The position numbers and the translations under genes were made by a program. Source: Alphaproteobacteria bacterium (GTDB lineage: Bacteria > Pseudomonadota > Alphaproteobacteria > Sphingomonadales > Sphingomonadaceae). Taken from it: a DNA stretch of 64,000 nucleotides. The DNA lies in assembly GCA_018823325.1 (NCBI GenBank), contig JAHJIJ010000006.1, positions 124,001 to 188,000 on the forward strand, written 5' to 3'. Of the stretch, positions 1 through 8,504 are shown piece after piece. Positions within the stretch are counted from its first letter, which is position 1. Each line of letters opens with the position of its first letter. The notes beneath the pieces are model-generated. The model was not told where the DNA came from, searched no databases, and worked only from the letters and a program-made list of their open reading frames with translations.

Positions 1-315
1 AAGCCTGAATGGGGATCGAAGCGGACTTGCCCCAAATGCGCGACGCGCTTCTATGATCTGGGCAAGGACGAGCCCGTAACCTGCATCGAATGTGGCAATG
101 TTTGGACGCCCGAGCCCGTGCTCAAGTCCAAGCAGCCGCTGCCGTTCGAGGAGGCGCCAAAGGCTGTGGTCGAAGCAGACACGACGGCTGATGACGATCT
201 GGACATCGACATCGACGTCGATGAAGCCGAAGGCTCGCCCGACAATGATGTCGATCTCGGCGGCGACGACGATCTTGGCGTCGAGGCTGCTGACGACAAG
301 GACGAAGAGAACTGA
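1..315 (+). CDS. FYDLN acidic domain protein (TIGR02300 type), C-terminal part
   Basis: The gene is cut by the window start; the first codon seen is already inside the protein. The visible part opens with a zinc-ribbon-like segment carrying two CxxC pairs (CPKC and CIEC) around the signature FYDLGKDEP, then a tail very rich in Asp and Glu ending in ADDKDEEN. This layout is typical of the small alphaproteobacterial TIGR02300 family, whose function is unknown. The paired cysteines suggest metal binding, which is inference. The stop TGA is at 313-315 and tRNA-Ala follows 110 nt later. Confidence 0.85.
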   Translation, partial: KPEWGSKRTCPKCATRFYDLGKDEPVTCIECGNVWTPEPVLKSKQPLPFEEAPKAVVEADTTADDDLDIDIDVDEAEGSPDNDVDLGGDDDLGVEAADDKDEEN

Positions 316-425
316 GCTTGCGCTAAAGCGCGCAAGCTGTGAAAAATGGACTTGCAGCGGGGCAGAGCCTGACATAAAGGCTGCGCCTCGCCGCGACGGA
401 CCCACCCGTCGCCGCTGCAATGATC

Positions 426-501
426 GGGGCCGTAGCTCAGCTGGGAGAGCGCTACACTGGCAGTGTAGAGGTCAGGGGTTCGATCCCCCTCGGCTCCACC
501 A
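426..501 (+). tRNA. tRNA-Ala (anticodon GGC)
   Basis: A full cloverleaf can be drawn. The 7-bp acceptor stem is GGGGCCG with CGGCTCC (one G-U pair). The anticodon stem is CTACA/TGTAG around loop CTGGCAG, with anticodon GGC at 459-461. The T arm is AGGGG-TTCGATC-CCCCT. The encoded 3' ACCA ends at 501. Confidence 0.97.
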
Positions 502-819
502 TTCCCCCTCCTTGGATTGCCGTCCAGTGATTGGCGTTTCTGCCAACGAGGTATCGACCTTGAGGCCGATGCAAATGCGGCAGTCTGCGAGTATGCTTTT
601 ATTGGCGCACAAAGTCTTTGACCTGACCGGGCGCGGGATGGGAATGGCTGTTCCCTGTGTCGCGGTCTGAAATGTGACCAGACATTTCATCCAGACTTGC
701 CATGCTCGACATCCACGAGGCTACTCTCCGCCATTCGCGCGCTTCCCGGCTAAATGAAATCCCTGTAGCGCTGCTATGAGGGCTGTTTCCAGCCGACCCC
801 AATCAGAAGGAACCCAGGG
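502..819. other. Intergenic region between tRNA-Ala and purU, with a palindrome
   Basis: No convincing gene is seen in these 318 bases. A perfect 8-bp inverted repeat, TGAAATGT/ACATTTCA with a 6-nt spacer, lies at 668-689. There is no T-run after it, so it is more likely an operator or RNA hairpin than an intrinsic terminator. AGAAGGAA just upstream of 820 serves as the ribosome binding site for purU. Confidence 0.4.
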
Positions 820-1683
820 ATGACCGCTTCGCACGCCCCCGATTATGTCTTGACGCTCTCCTGCACGGACCGTCCCGGGCTGACCGCCGCCGTGACAGGC
901 GCGCTTGCCACTGTTGGGTGCAATCTCAATGAGGCGCAGCAGTTCAACGACCCGGAGAGCGGCCAGTATTTCCAACGCATCCGCTTTGCCGCTGGTCCCG
1001 CCGGCATCGGCGCGGCGAAAGACGCGCTGGCGCCGGTCGTGGAAAAGTTTGCGATGAAAAGCGCCCTTCGGGATCTTTCGGTGCCGCGCAAGGTCGTGTT
1101 GATGGTCTCGAAATTCGACCACTGCCTCGGTGACTTGCTCTACCGAAACCGCATCGGAGAATTGAACATGGATGTGACGGCCGTCGTCGGCAACCATCCC
1201 AAGGAGGTGCTCAATATCTCGTTGCTCGGCGACACGCCCTATCATCATCTGCCGATCACCAAGGATACCAAGCCGCAGCAGGAAGCGCAGGTCAAAGCGG
1301 TGATTGAAGAGACAGGGGCAGAGCTGGTCGTGCTGGCCCGCTATATGCAGATCCTGTCGGACGACATGGCCGCTTTTCTGTCCGGGCGCTGCATCAACAT
1401 CCACCATAGCTTCCTGCCCGGCTTCAAGGGCGCAAAGCCTTATCATCAGGCGTTTGCGCGCGGCGTGAAGATGATCGGCGCGACAACGCACTATGTCACG
1501 ACCGATCTCGATGAAGGCCCGATCATCCATCAGGATGTCGAGACAATCACGCACAAGGATCAGCCCGACGATCTGGTCCGCAAGGGCCGGGATGTGGAGC
1601 GCCGCGTTCTGGCCGAAGGCGTGCGGCTGCATCTGCAGGACCGGACGTTCATGGTCGGCAAGAAAACCGTTGTCCTCAAATGA
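820..1683 (+). CDS. purU: Formyltetrahydrofolate deformylase
   Basis: The 287-aa cytoplasmic enzyme hydrolyses 10-formyl-THF to THF and formate, balancing the one-carbon pool for purine and glycine metabolism. An N-terminal ACT domain (about residues 9-85, LSCTDRPGLTAAVTGALA) is followed by a formyltransferase-type catalytic domain (about 90-287). The catalytic Asn and His appear in NIHHSFLPGFKGAKPYHQAF and the Asp in TTDLDEGPIIHQD. Length is normal for the family. The ATG at 820 follows a good AAGGAA site. It stands alone, flanked by the 3' end of the convergent exoprotein gene. Confidence 0.95.
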   Translation: MTASHAPDYVLTLSCTDRPGLTAAVTGALATVGCNLNEAQQFNDPESGQYFQRIRFAAGPAGIGAAKDALAPVVEKFAMKSALRDLSVPRKVVLMVSKFDHCLGDLLYRNRIGELNMDVTAVVGNHPKEVLNISLLGDTPYHHLPITKDTKPQQEAQVKAVIEETGAELVVLARYMQILSDDMAAFLSGRCINIHHSFLPGFKGAKPYHQAFARGVKMIGATTHYVTTDLDEGPIIHQDVETITHKDQPDDLVRKGRDVERRVLAEGVRLHLQDRTFMVGKKTVVLK

Positions 1684-1783
1684 CGAGATGATGGCGTTTT
1701 AAGGTCCGGTGCGCCGAGGGTGATCAGAAGCCTGGCGGCAGGCTGTGTCACCGCCCGGCCTGTTCATTGCAACGTCTGATCCC

Positions 1784-4700
1784 TTATTGCGCGGAGGCGA
1801 TTTCCCGTTCGCGCTCCTGCCGACCCTCGTCGATCTGGATGATGATCGCCGTATAGCCCTGCCTCAGCAGCTCTCCAATGCGCTGGACGGTGTTGACGAT
1901 GATCGGGGGCCTTGGAGCGCCGGCTGTCAGGCCGGCCGGCCCGATGACGCCCACCGCCAGATTGGCAGGGAGGATGATCTCGCCGGTGCTGCTCACGCTG
2001 CCGCCCGCAGGAATGATGAATGTGTCGGTGATGATCTGGCTGGGATTGACCTTGCCGCCGCCGACCACCGGCTGATCGTTGACCACGAACGAGCCATCAT
2101 CGTTGCTGCTGATCTCGTTGAACACCCCGCCGATTGTGCCGCCGGGCGCATCGACGACGATAGAGCCGCCGTTCACCTGCACGTCGAGGGGTGTATCGGA
2201 TTGCAGCGAGATCGTGCCGCCGGAGCTGATCGTGCTGGTCACCGCTCCCGGCGCGGCCACGGAAACGGAGCCGCCAGCATTGATCGCGCTTGAGACGCTG
2301 CCCGTTCCCGAGGTGACCGAGGCACTGCCCGTCGTGACGATCTGCGAACTGATCGAGCCTGCGCTGGCGAGCACGGTGACCGGCCCGGCTGCATTGATCG
2401 ATCCGCTGATATCGCCCGATCCGGCCGAGACATCGACGCCACCGCCGGCATTGACGGTGCTGGAAATGCCCGACTGCGAGGCGATCGATGCCGATCCGCT
2501 GGTGGTCACCGATGAACTGACCGGCCCAGTCGCGGTCAGCGCGACTGGCCCGGCCGCGTTGATCGAGCCGCCGACGCTACCGGTCGAGGTGAGCGAAACG
2601 CTGCTTTGTGAGCTGACATCGCGCGAGACATCGCTGGTGTAGGCAAGCTGTACCGGGCCGCCTGCAGTGATGGCCCCGCTGCCCGAGCCGCCGGCACTTA
2701 GCGCCACCGATCCGCCCGCGACGATCGGGCCGCTCTCGCTGCCCGAGACAGAGGCGCTGACATTGCCCAGCGTATCCAGCGTGTTGGCGCTGAACAGCTG
2801 GTCGCCGCTCAGAATAGAGGTGAAATCGTCAGCCAGCTTCACGGTCGCCGCCGAGAAGTTGCCGCCGGTCACGCTGAGGCTGCCCAGCCTTATGCTTTCG
2901 CTGCCGACATTGCCGATGCTGACGTCTCCGTCATCGGTTGCGCCGGCGAGGCCGGTGCCGGTGAGGAATTCCACACTTTGTGCGCCATTGACGGTGCCGA
3001 TAAGATCCGGCGTGATCGTGACCGAGCCGCCGCCGGGCCGCGTGTCGAACTGCGTTAGCGCTTGCGTCAGCCGCAGGGTCGATCCGGCCGCGGTGCCGCT
3101 GAACGTCAGCCCGGTCGCGGTATAGCTGCTGCCATTCAGCACGACCTGCGTGCCGGTCAGGTTGCTGGCGCCGAGCCGGGTGAGGTTGCCCATATTCCCA
3201 AGGCTGGCGGCGGTGGCATTCAGCGTGAACGTCTGGCCGCCGGCACTGGTGCCGTTGATCGACTGGAAGCTGGCCGCGCCGCTGGCGTTCACGCTGGTGG
3301 AGCCAGCCAGCACTGTCGAGCCGTTCACGCCGAAATTCGTGGCGCCGTAATTTCCGGCGAGGCTCGTTGCGCCTGTGTAGGTCTGCGTCGAGGTGGTCGT
3401 CACATTCGCAGCAGAAATGCTCGCGCCGGTCGCAGTCAGGCTGGCGAACGATCCCCCGTCAATTGTCACGCTGTTGCCACTCAGGGCCAGCCCATGGTCC
3501 CCACTGACGGAGGCCAGGCTGATGTTGCCGGACTGCGAGGCGATGACCGTGTTGCCTGACAGGTTGAGCGCACCGGCAGAGGCGAAGCCGCCCTGGCCGA
3601 CGGTAAGCGCACCGCTGAGGCTGCTTCCGCCTGCGCCGCTGGCGAGCGTCAGGCCGTCAACAAATGCGCCATCAATCGTCAATGCACGGAGGCCGGAAAG
3701 CGTCGCGGTTTCGTTGTAGACTCCAGCGTCGATGAAGATCGCGTTGCCGGCGCCGGAACTGTCAAATGCCGACTGAAGCGAGAGCATTGCGGTCCCGCCG
3801 CCGGTGAGGTTGCCTTGTCCGACATAGAAGTTGCCATTGCTGCTCGTCTCCGACCAGCCTTGCACGGTGCTGGCGTTGGATTCGTTGAGATTTACAGCAA
3901 AATCAAAGGCATTCTGCTTACTCTTCTGAAAGAATGTGAATTGGTCGCCACCGTCCCTGTGGTCCGGATTGCGGACGATATAATCATAGCCCAGGATCGT
4001 CAGGTCGCCCGGAACCATCATCGTGGAGGAGGCCTGAAGATACAGGCCGTTCGCTTCTCCAAAGCTGTTGCTGGCCTCGATGGTGACATCGGTAAGCTGC
4101 TGGTTGCTGCCGCCCCCGCCGATGTTGTTCGCCTGATAGAGCGCCAGCCCGCCCCAGGCATTGCCGGAAGTCTGGCTGTTGCGGACGACGATATCGGCGC
4201 TGTCGCTGATCGAGATGCCATTGCCGGCGATCACCCCGTTGACAGACACGCCATCGATCACCGCGCCGACGACGGCGTTGAGGTCGAGGCCGGTCTTGCG
4301 GGAGCCGCTGATTGCAACATCCGTGATCGAGAAACCGGTGTTCCGCGCGTCGACGTCGCCGCTAGCTTCCACCTTGATGCCGTATGAGGCGTTGGTCTGT
4401 GCCGAAGAGCCCAGCAGGGCAAAACCGGCCAGCGATACGTTGTCGGCATGGACGCGGATGCCATAAGCGCCATGGCCGCTGGCATCGAGCACGGTCAGGC
4501 CGGAACCTTGACCAACGACGTCGATGTTCTTGGTTACGAACAATGTGTTGGTGAGGATATGCGTGCCCGCCGAAAGGTTCAGCGTGTCGCCGTCACTGCC
4601 CAGCGTCAGCGCCCGGAGCGCGGCATCGGTGCCCGATCCGGTGGTGACGAAGAGCTGGCCGTCCACAAGCCGGGCGAGGCCCGTCCCGGTGGTATCGATC

Positions 4701-7700
4701 CCGTGCGTGATCAGATCTTCCGCCGCGAACAGCTGGTCGAGCGTCATCTCGCTGGCCAGCACGCCGTTGAAGCTAACCCCGGTCAGATCGAGGCTGCCCG
4801 CGCTGCGCCAGACGATGTGCTGCACCGTATCATCGCCCGCCACGAAATTGTTGTCGCTGCCGAAATTGAGCGTGCCGGCGCCAGCGACATTGGTCGGCAG
4901 ATAGAAATCGTAGCGGTTGTTGACGAAGCTGTTGCCGGCGATGTTCGTCACCGTCGGCAGCGCGTAGCCCGGCTCGATGGCAACGACCTGATTGTTGTTG
5001 GCAAAGGCGTTGTCGGTGAGGTTCAGCGTCTCGACCGCGCGCATCATCAGCACGGCACCGTAGGTCGCCTCGCCGCTGGGCGTCCAGCTGCTCACGCCGA
5101 CATCGCTCACCGCATTGCCGGTGAAATCGACGGTGCCCGCGCGGAACGCCTTGAAGATCGCCCCGAAGGAGAGGTCTGAATCGCCGCCATTGTGCACGAT
5201 GTTCTGCGCGATGGTCACATCAGGATAATTGAAGTCGCCGGCCTGCTGGCGGAAAGCGATGTGCCCGGCGGTGTTGTCGAGCAGATTGCCGGTGAAGACG
5301 ACGCTGCCGATCTGCGCGCCGTCATTGGCGCCGCCCGCGCCGCTGCGCGTATCGAACGCCGCCCAGCCACGGATGTTGAGAAACTCCGAGCCGGTAATGA
5401 CGATATCGCCGCCAATCTGCCCACCGATGAAGCCATGGCGCCCCGCGACGCTTTCGCCATCGAGGCGAACGCCGGTCATCGTCAGTCCGGTCATCGTGCC
5501 GCTGTTGTTGATCACCGCCGATCCACCCGAACCGCGCACGGTGAAGTCCTGCAGGATCAGCCCGATGGGGCTGCCGCTGATCGTCATCCCGCCGGTGATG
5601 ATGGTCTCGTCCATGCCCGCGCCGATCAGGCTCACGGCTTTGGTGACGGCGGCGGTCTCGTCATAGGTTCCGGCGCCGACATTCACCGTCGCGCCCGAGC
5701 GCGCATCGCGGATCGCGGTGCTGATCGAAAGTCCCTCGGCAACCGTGAAAATATTGGTGAAGCCCCCGGCATCGAAGCCTTCGATGGAACTTGCCCCCGC
5801 ATTGCCCACGTCCAGGGCAAAGGCGAGCGCATCGTCCAGATCGGTGCGGTAGAAGATGAACTGCTGATCCAGATTATCGGCGCGATGATCGCTGTTGCGC
5901 ACCGCATAGTCGAAGCCGGTCAGGTTAAGCTGGCCGAACTGCTGGGTGGTCGATTCAAGCTGGCTGAACAGGCCCAATGCTTCCTCGAACATGTTGAGGC
6001 TGGCATCGATGGTGATGTTGGTCGTCTGGGCGTTATAGCCGTTGCTCTTGTTCGCCTGATAAAGCGCGACGCCGCCCCAGTCATTGCCGAGCGTGTGGAC
6101 GCCCTCGAGTGTTACATCGGAGCTGTCGGTGATCTGCACGCCGGCACCGGCAGTCAGGATCGCGTCGTCCGCGACGCTGCGGCCATCGGCAGTGAAATTG
6201 GTGATGCTCGCGCCGACCACGCCATTGAGGTCCAGCTCCGCCCGACGCGAGCCGCGCACCGTCACGTCGCTGATCGCGAAGTTGTAGAGCCGCTGGGTCG
6301 CGCCGCCCGGCGCGCTGACATGGCCCACCGGATCGGGCTGAATCTTGATGCCATAATTGCCACCGGCCAATTCGGAGCCGTAGAGCGTGAAGTCGGAGAG
6401 CGTCACGTCGTCGGCAAAGACCGAGATCGTGCCAAGCCCGTTGCCACTGACTGCGCGCCCGTCAAGGATCACGCCGCTCTCTGACTGGCCGATCAGGGTC
6501 AGCGCCTTGCCGATGACAAGTTGCGAACTGCCCAGATCATAGGTGCCGTTCATCACCTGTACGGTGCCGCCCGAGACGACAGCGTTCACGCCGCCCTGCA
6601 CCGACGAAATCGGCGTTGCGGCCGAACCCTGCGCGCTGCCCGAGCCGGTGGTTGAGACAGTCACATGCGTGCGGTTCGAGGCGGTGTAGCCCTGATTGTA
6701 GACGGCCATGCCATCATTCGCGTTGCTCAGCGCCAGCAGCCGCGTTTGCTCGTCGAGCGAGATATCGGCGCCGAGCAAGCCATTGCAGGATGTGGTGGTC
6801 GTGCCGTCCCACACGCCGTTCAGGTGCAGGTTGATGGCCCATTCATTGCCGAAGGTGCCATCGACATTGCCGCTGATCTCGAAGCCCGGCGCGGAGGCAT
6901 CGACATATTGGACGGAGATACCGCTCTTCGTATTGTCGATCAGGTTTCCAGTGATCGTCAGATTGCTGACATTGCGGCCATCAACGAGAATGCCGTTGCG
7001 CACGCCGGTGATACTGTTGTCGCTGATAACCGCGTTGTCGGCGCCGTTCATCAGCGCGATGCCGCGCGTGATCGAGCCGTTCCAGTCGAACGTCCATGCC
7101 GCCACATCGTCCGGCAGCGATCCAGTGAAGTTCATGCCGGTGACGGTTACATTGTCAACATTGACGTTCAGGCCGTTGATCTGCCCGCCGGTCAGCGGGA
7201 GCAGGATCGTCGCGACGCCGCCGCCATTGATGGTGACATTGTCGCGCGAAATGGTGGCGCCGGCAGCGTAAATGCCTTCGCCCAGGTTCAGCAGCGTACC
7301 CTCTGACACGGTGCCGATCACGCCGAGGGCATCGCCGATCACATTGCCGTCGCTGCTCACATCGGCGCCATCGACGTTGATGGACATGGACAGCGCCCCA
7401 TCAGCCACGTCGATATCGCCCGCGCCACCAATGCGGGCGCCTTGCACCGTCATGTCGCCGGTCACGGAGAGCGCTGACGTGATATCGATCTCGCCCGCCG
7501 CTCCGGCGCCGACCTGACCGTCGGCACCGGCGTCGATGATGCCGCTCAGCGCAACATCGCCGCTTTGCGCGAACAGGACGATCGTGCCGTCAGGATCGGT
7601 GCTGATGCCGGAGGCCGAGAGCGTGCCGGAATTGACGACCTGATCGATGAGCGCGCCCGCCGTTCGTGCGGTGAGCAGAATCTGGCCGCCGCTTGCGGAA

Positions 7701-8452
7701 ATCGTGCCGCTGTTCTCGACCAGCGCATTGTCCGCGCCAAGGCCGATCTCGAGAAAGCCCGTGCCGTCCAGATCCAGCGTGGCGCTGCTGCCGGAGGCGA
7801 GCACAACGCGCCCGAGGCGCGCCGAGATTACCCCCTGATTGCGGACGGTCGGCGCAAAGAAGGCGGCAAGCCCCTGATCGGCAATGCTGACGTTGGCGCC
7901 GGCGCTCACCACGATTTCGGCGGTCGATCCCTGCAGGCCGGTGAAGGCGAGGGGGCCGCCATTCATGAAATCGGCATCCACCACATTGGCGGTGCTGGCG
8001 ATCAGCCCGCCGACGTTCACGTCCGCCGTTCCGGCGAACATCACGCCATTGCTGTTGATGACGGCGACGATGCCATTGGCGTTGAGCGAGCCGGCAATCT
8101 GTGAGGGCGCGCTGCCGCCGACCACGCGGTTGAGCGCGATAGCGGTTGCGCCGGGTTGCGAGAAGGTGACTTGCGCATCCGAGCCGATATCGAAGCTGTT
8201 CCACTCGATCAGCGCACGGTCGCTTGTCTGGGTGATGCTGAGGCTGGAGGAGATCGGCGTGCCGATGGTCGCACTGCCGCCAACGACGACACCGCCGGTC
8301 GGCAGGGCATTGGCATCCTGCGCGAGGGCGGGCCGGGCGCTGGTCAGCGCCAGAACGGCAGCCGACATCAGGAGCGTCGTCCGCCGAATGGCATGGCGAC
8401 GGCTACGGAGGGAAGGGGTGGCGGGCTGTTCAGCGAGAGTGGACATGCTCAT
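1784..8452 (-). CDS. Giant TpsA exoprotein (filamentous haemagglutinin-type, beta-helix repeats)
   Basis: This 2222-aa protein is a two-partner secretion passenger, exported by the Sec route and then across the outer membrane by its TpsB partner, whose gene lies 52 nt upstream. A long signal peptide carries arginines, then a hydrophobic stretch ending ARPALAQD near residue 46. The TPS/haemagglutination N-terminal domain follows (about 45-290) and includes INSNGVMFAG, a variant of the NPNG motif. The middle is rich in parallel beta-helix (NosD/pectate-lyase-like) repeats and contains a duplicated module of about 280 aa. The last 500 residues are Gly/Ser/Ala-rich. ATG 8452 is preferred over an in-frame TTG at 8467 because GGAG sits 8 nt in front of it. 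It may be an adhesin or biofilm matrix protein, which is inference. Confidence 0.88.
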   Translation of the reverse strand: MSMSTLAEQPATPSLRSRRHAIRRTTLLMSAAVLALTSARPALAQDANALPTGGVVVGGSATIGTPISSSLSITQTSDRALIEWNSFDIGSDAQVTFSQPGATAIALNRVVGGSAPSQIAGSLNANGIVAVINSNGVMFAGTADVNVGGLIASTANVVDADFMNGGPLAFTGLQGSTAEIVVSAGANVSIADQGLAAFFAPTVRNQGVISARLGRVVLASGSSATLDLDGTGFLEIGLGADNALVENSGTISASGGQILLTARTAGALIDQVVNSGTLSASGISTDPDGTIVLFAQSGDVALSGIIDAGADGQVGAGAAGEIDITSALSVTGDMTVQGARIGGAGDIDVADGALSMSINVDGADVSSDGNVIGDALGVIGTVSEGTLLNLGEGIYAAGATISRDNVTINGGGVATILLPLTGGQINGLNVNVDNVTVTGMNFTGSLPDDVAAWTFDWNGSITRGIALMNGADNAVISDNSITGVRNGILVDGRNVSNLTITGNLIDNTKSGISVQYVDASAPGFEISGNVDGTFGNEWAINLHLNGVWDGTTTTSCNGLLGADISLDEQTRLLALSNANDGMAVYNQGYTASNRTHVTVSTTGSGSAQGSAATPISSVQGGVNAVVSGGTVQVMNGTYDLGSSQLVIGKALTLIGQSESGVILDGRAVSGNGLGTISVFADDVTLSDFTLYGSELAGGNYGIKIQPDPVGHVSAPGGATQRLYNFAISDVTVRGSRRAELDLNGVVGASITNFTADGRSVADDAILTAGAGVQITDSSDVTLEGVHTLGNDWGGVALYQANKSNGYNAQTTNITIDASLNMFEEALGLFSQLESTTQQFGQLNLTGFDYAVRNSDHRADNLDQQFIFYRTDLDDALAFALDVGNAGASSIEGFDAGGFTNIFTVAEGLSISTAIRDARSGATVNVGAGTYDETAAVTKAVSLIGAGMDETIITGGMTISGSPIGLILQDFTVRGSGGSAVINNSGTMTGLTMTGVRLDGESVAGRHGFIGGQIGGDIVITGSEFLNIRGWAAFDTRSGAGGANDGAQIGSVVFTGNLLDNTAGHIAFRQQAGDFNYPDVTIAQNIVHNGGDSDLSFGAIFKAFRAGTVDFTGNAVSDVGVSSWTPSGEATYGAVLMMRAVETLNLTDNAFANNNQVVAIEPGYALPTVTNIAGNSFVNNRYDFYLPTNVAGAGTLNFGSDNNFVAGDDTVQHIVWRSAGSLDLTGVSFNGVLASEMTLDQLFAAEDLITHGIDTTGTGLARLVDGQLFVTTGSGTDAALRALTLGSDGDTLNLSAGTHILTNTLFVTKNIDVVGQGSGLTVLDASGHGAYGIRVHADNVSLAGFALLGSSAQTNASYGIKVEASGDVDARNTGFSITDVAISGSRKTGLDLNAVVGAVIDGVSVNGVIAGNGISISDSADIVVRNSQTSGNAWGGLALYQANNIGGGGSNQQLTDVTIEASNSFGEANGLYLQASSTMMVPGDLTILGYDYIVRNPDHRDGGDQFTFFQKSKQNAFDFAVNLNESNASTVQGWSETSSNGNFYVGQGNLTGGGTAMLSLQSAFDSSGAGNAIFIDAGVYNETATLSGLRALTIDGAFVDGLTLASGAGGSSLSGALTVGQGGFASAGALNLSGNTVIASQSGNISLASVSGDHGLALSGNSVTIDGGSFASLTATGASISAANVTTTSTQTYTGATSLAGNYGATNFGVNGSTVLAGSTSVNASGAASFQSINGTSAGGQTFTLNATAASLGNMGNLTRLGASNLTGTQVVLNGSSYTATGLTFSGTAAGSTLRLTQALTQFDTRPGGGSVTITPDLIGTVNGAQSVEFLTGTGLAGATDDGDVSIGNVGSESIRLGSLSVTGGNFSAATVKLADDFTSILSGDQLFSANTLDTLGNVSASVSGSESGPIVAGGSVALSAGGSGSGAITAGGPVQLAYTSDVSRDVSSQSSVSLTSTGSVGGSINAAGPVALTATGPVSSSVTTSGSASIASQSGISSTVNAGGGVDVSAGSGDISGSINAAGPVTVLASAGSISSQIVTTGSASVTSGTGSVSSAINAGGSVSVAAPGAVTSTISSGGTISLQSDTPLDVQVNGGSIVVDAPGGTIGGVFNEISSNDDGSFVVNDQPVVGGGKVNPSQIITDTFIIPAGGSVSSTGEIILPANLAVGVIGPAGLTAGAPRPPIIVNTVQRIGELLRQGYTAIIIQIDEGRQEREREIASAQ
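2180..2760 (-). repeat. Ser/Gly/Ala-rich short strand repeats in the TpsA C-terminal region
   Basis: The encoded protein repeats units of about 18-22 residues of the type GxVxxxAxxGxxSxxI, alternating between variants of INAAGPV and VTTSGSAS. The two repeat types alternate at least four times. This fits extra coils of a beta-helix shaft. At the DNA level the copies differ, so they are not recent duplications. Confidence 0.6.
3700..4555 (-). repeat. TpsA internal duplication, downstream copy
   Basis: This encodes the second copy of a beta-helix module of about 280 residues. Shared landmarks in the same order are YGIKV, SGSRKTGLDLNAVVGA, NAWGGLALYQANN, TILGYDYIVRNPDHR and FIDAGVYNETATLSG. The first copy is encoded at about 5640-6540. 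Boundaries are approximate. Confidence 0.65.
5640..6540 (-). repeat. TpsA internal duplication, upstream copy
   Basis: This encodes the first copy of the duplicated module. Landmarks matching the other copy are YGIKI, RGSRRAELDLNGVVGA, NDWGGVALYQANK, NLTGFDYAVRNSDHR and VGAGTYDETAAVTK. The order and spacing are kept while the sequence has diverged, so the duplication is old. Confidence 0.65.
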
Positions 8453-8504
8453 GGTTGGTCTCCACAAAATCGGATCGATCGGCGCGACGCGGGGTCGCGG
8501 CGGC

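Noticed and set aside
721..1632. 303-codon frame antisense to purU
   Set aside because: It mirrors a well-supported gene and has a His/Asp/Arg-rich composition typical of antisense frames in high-GC DNA.
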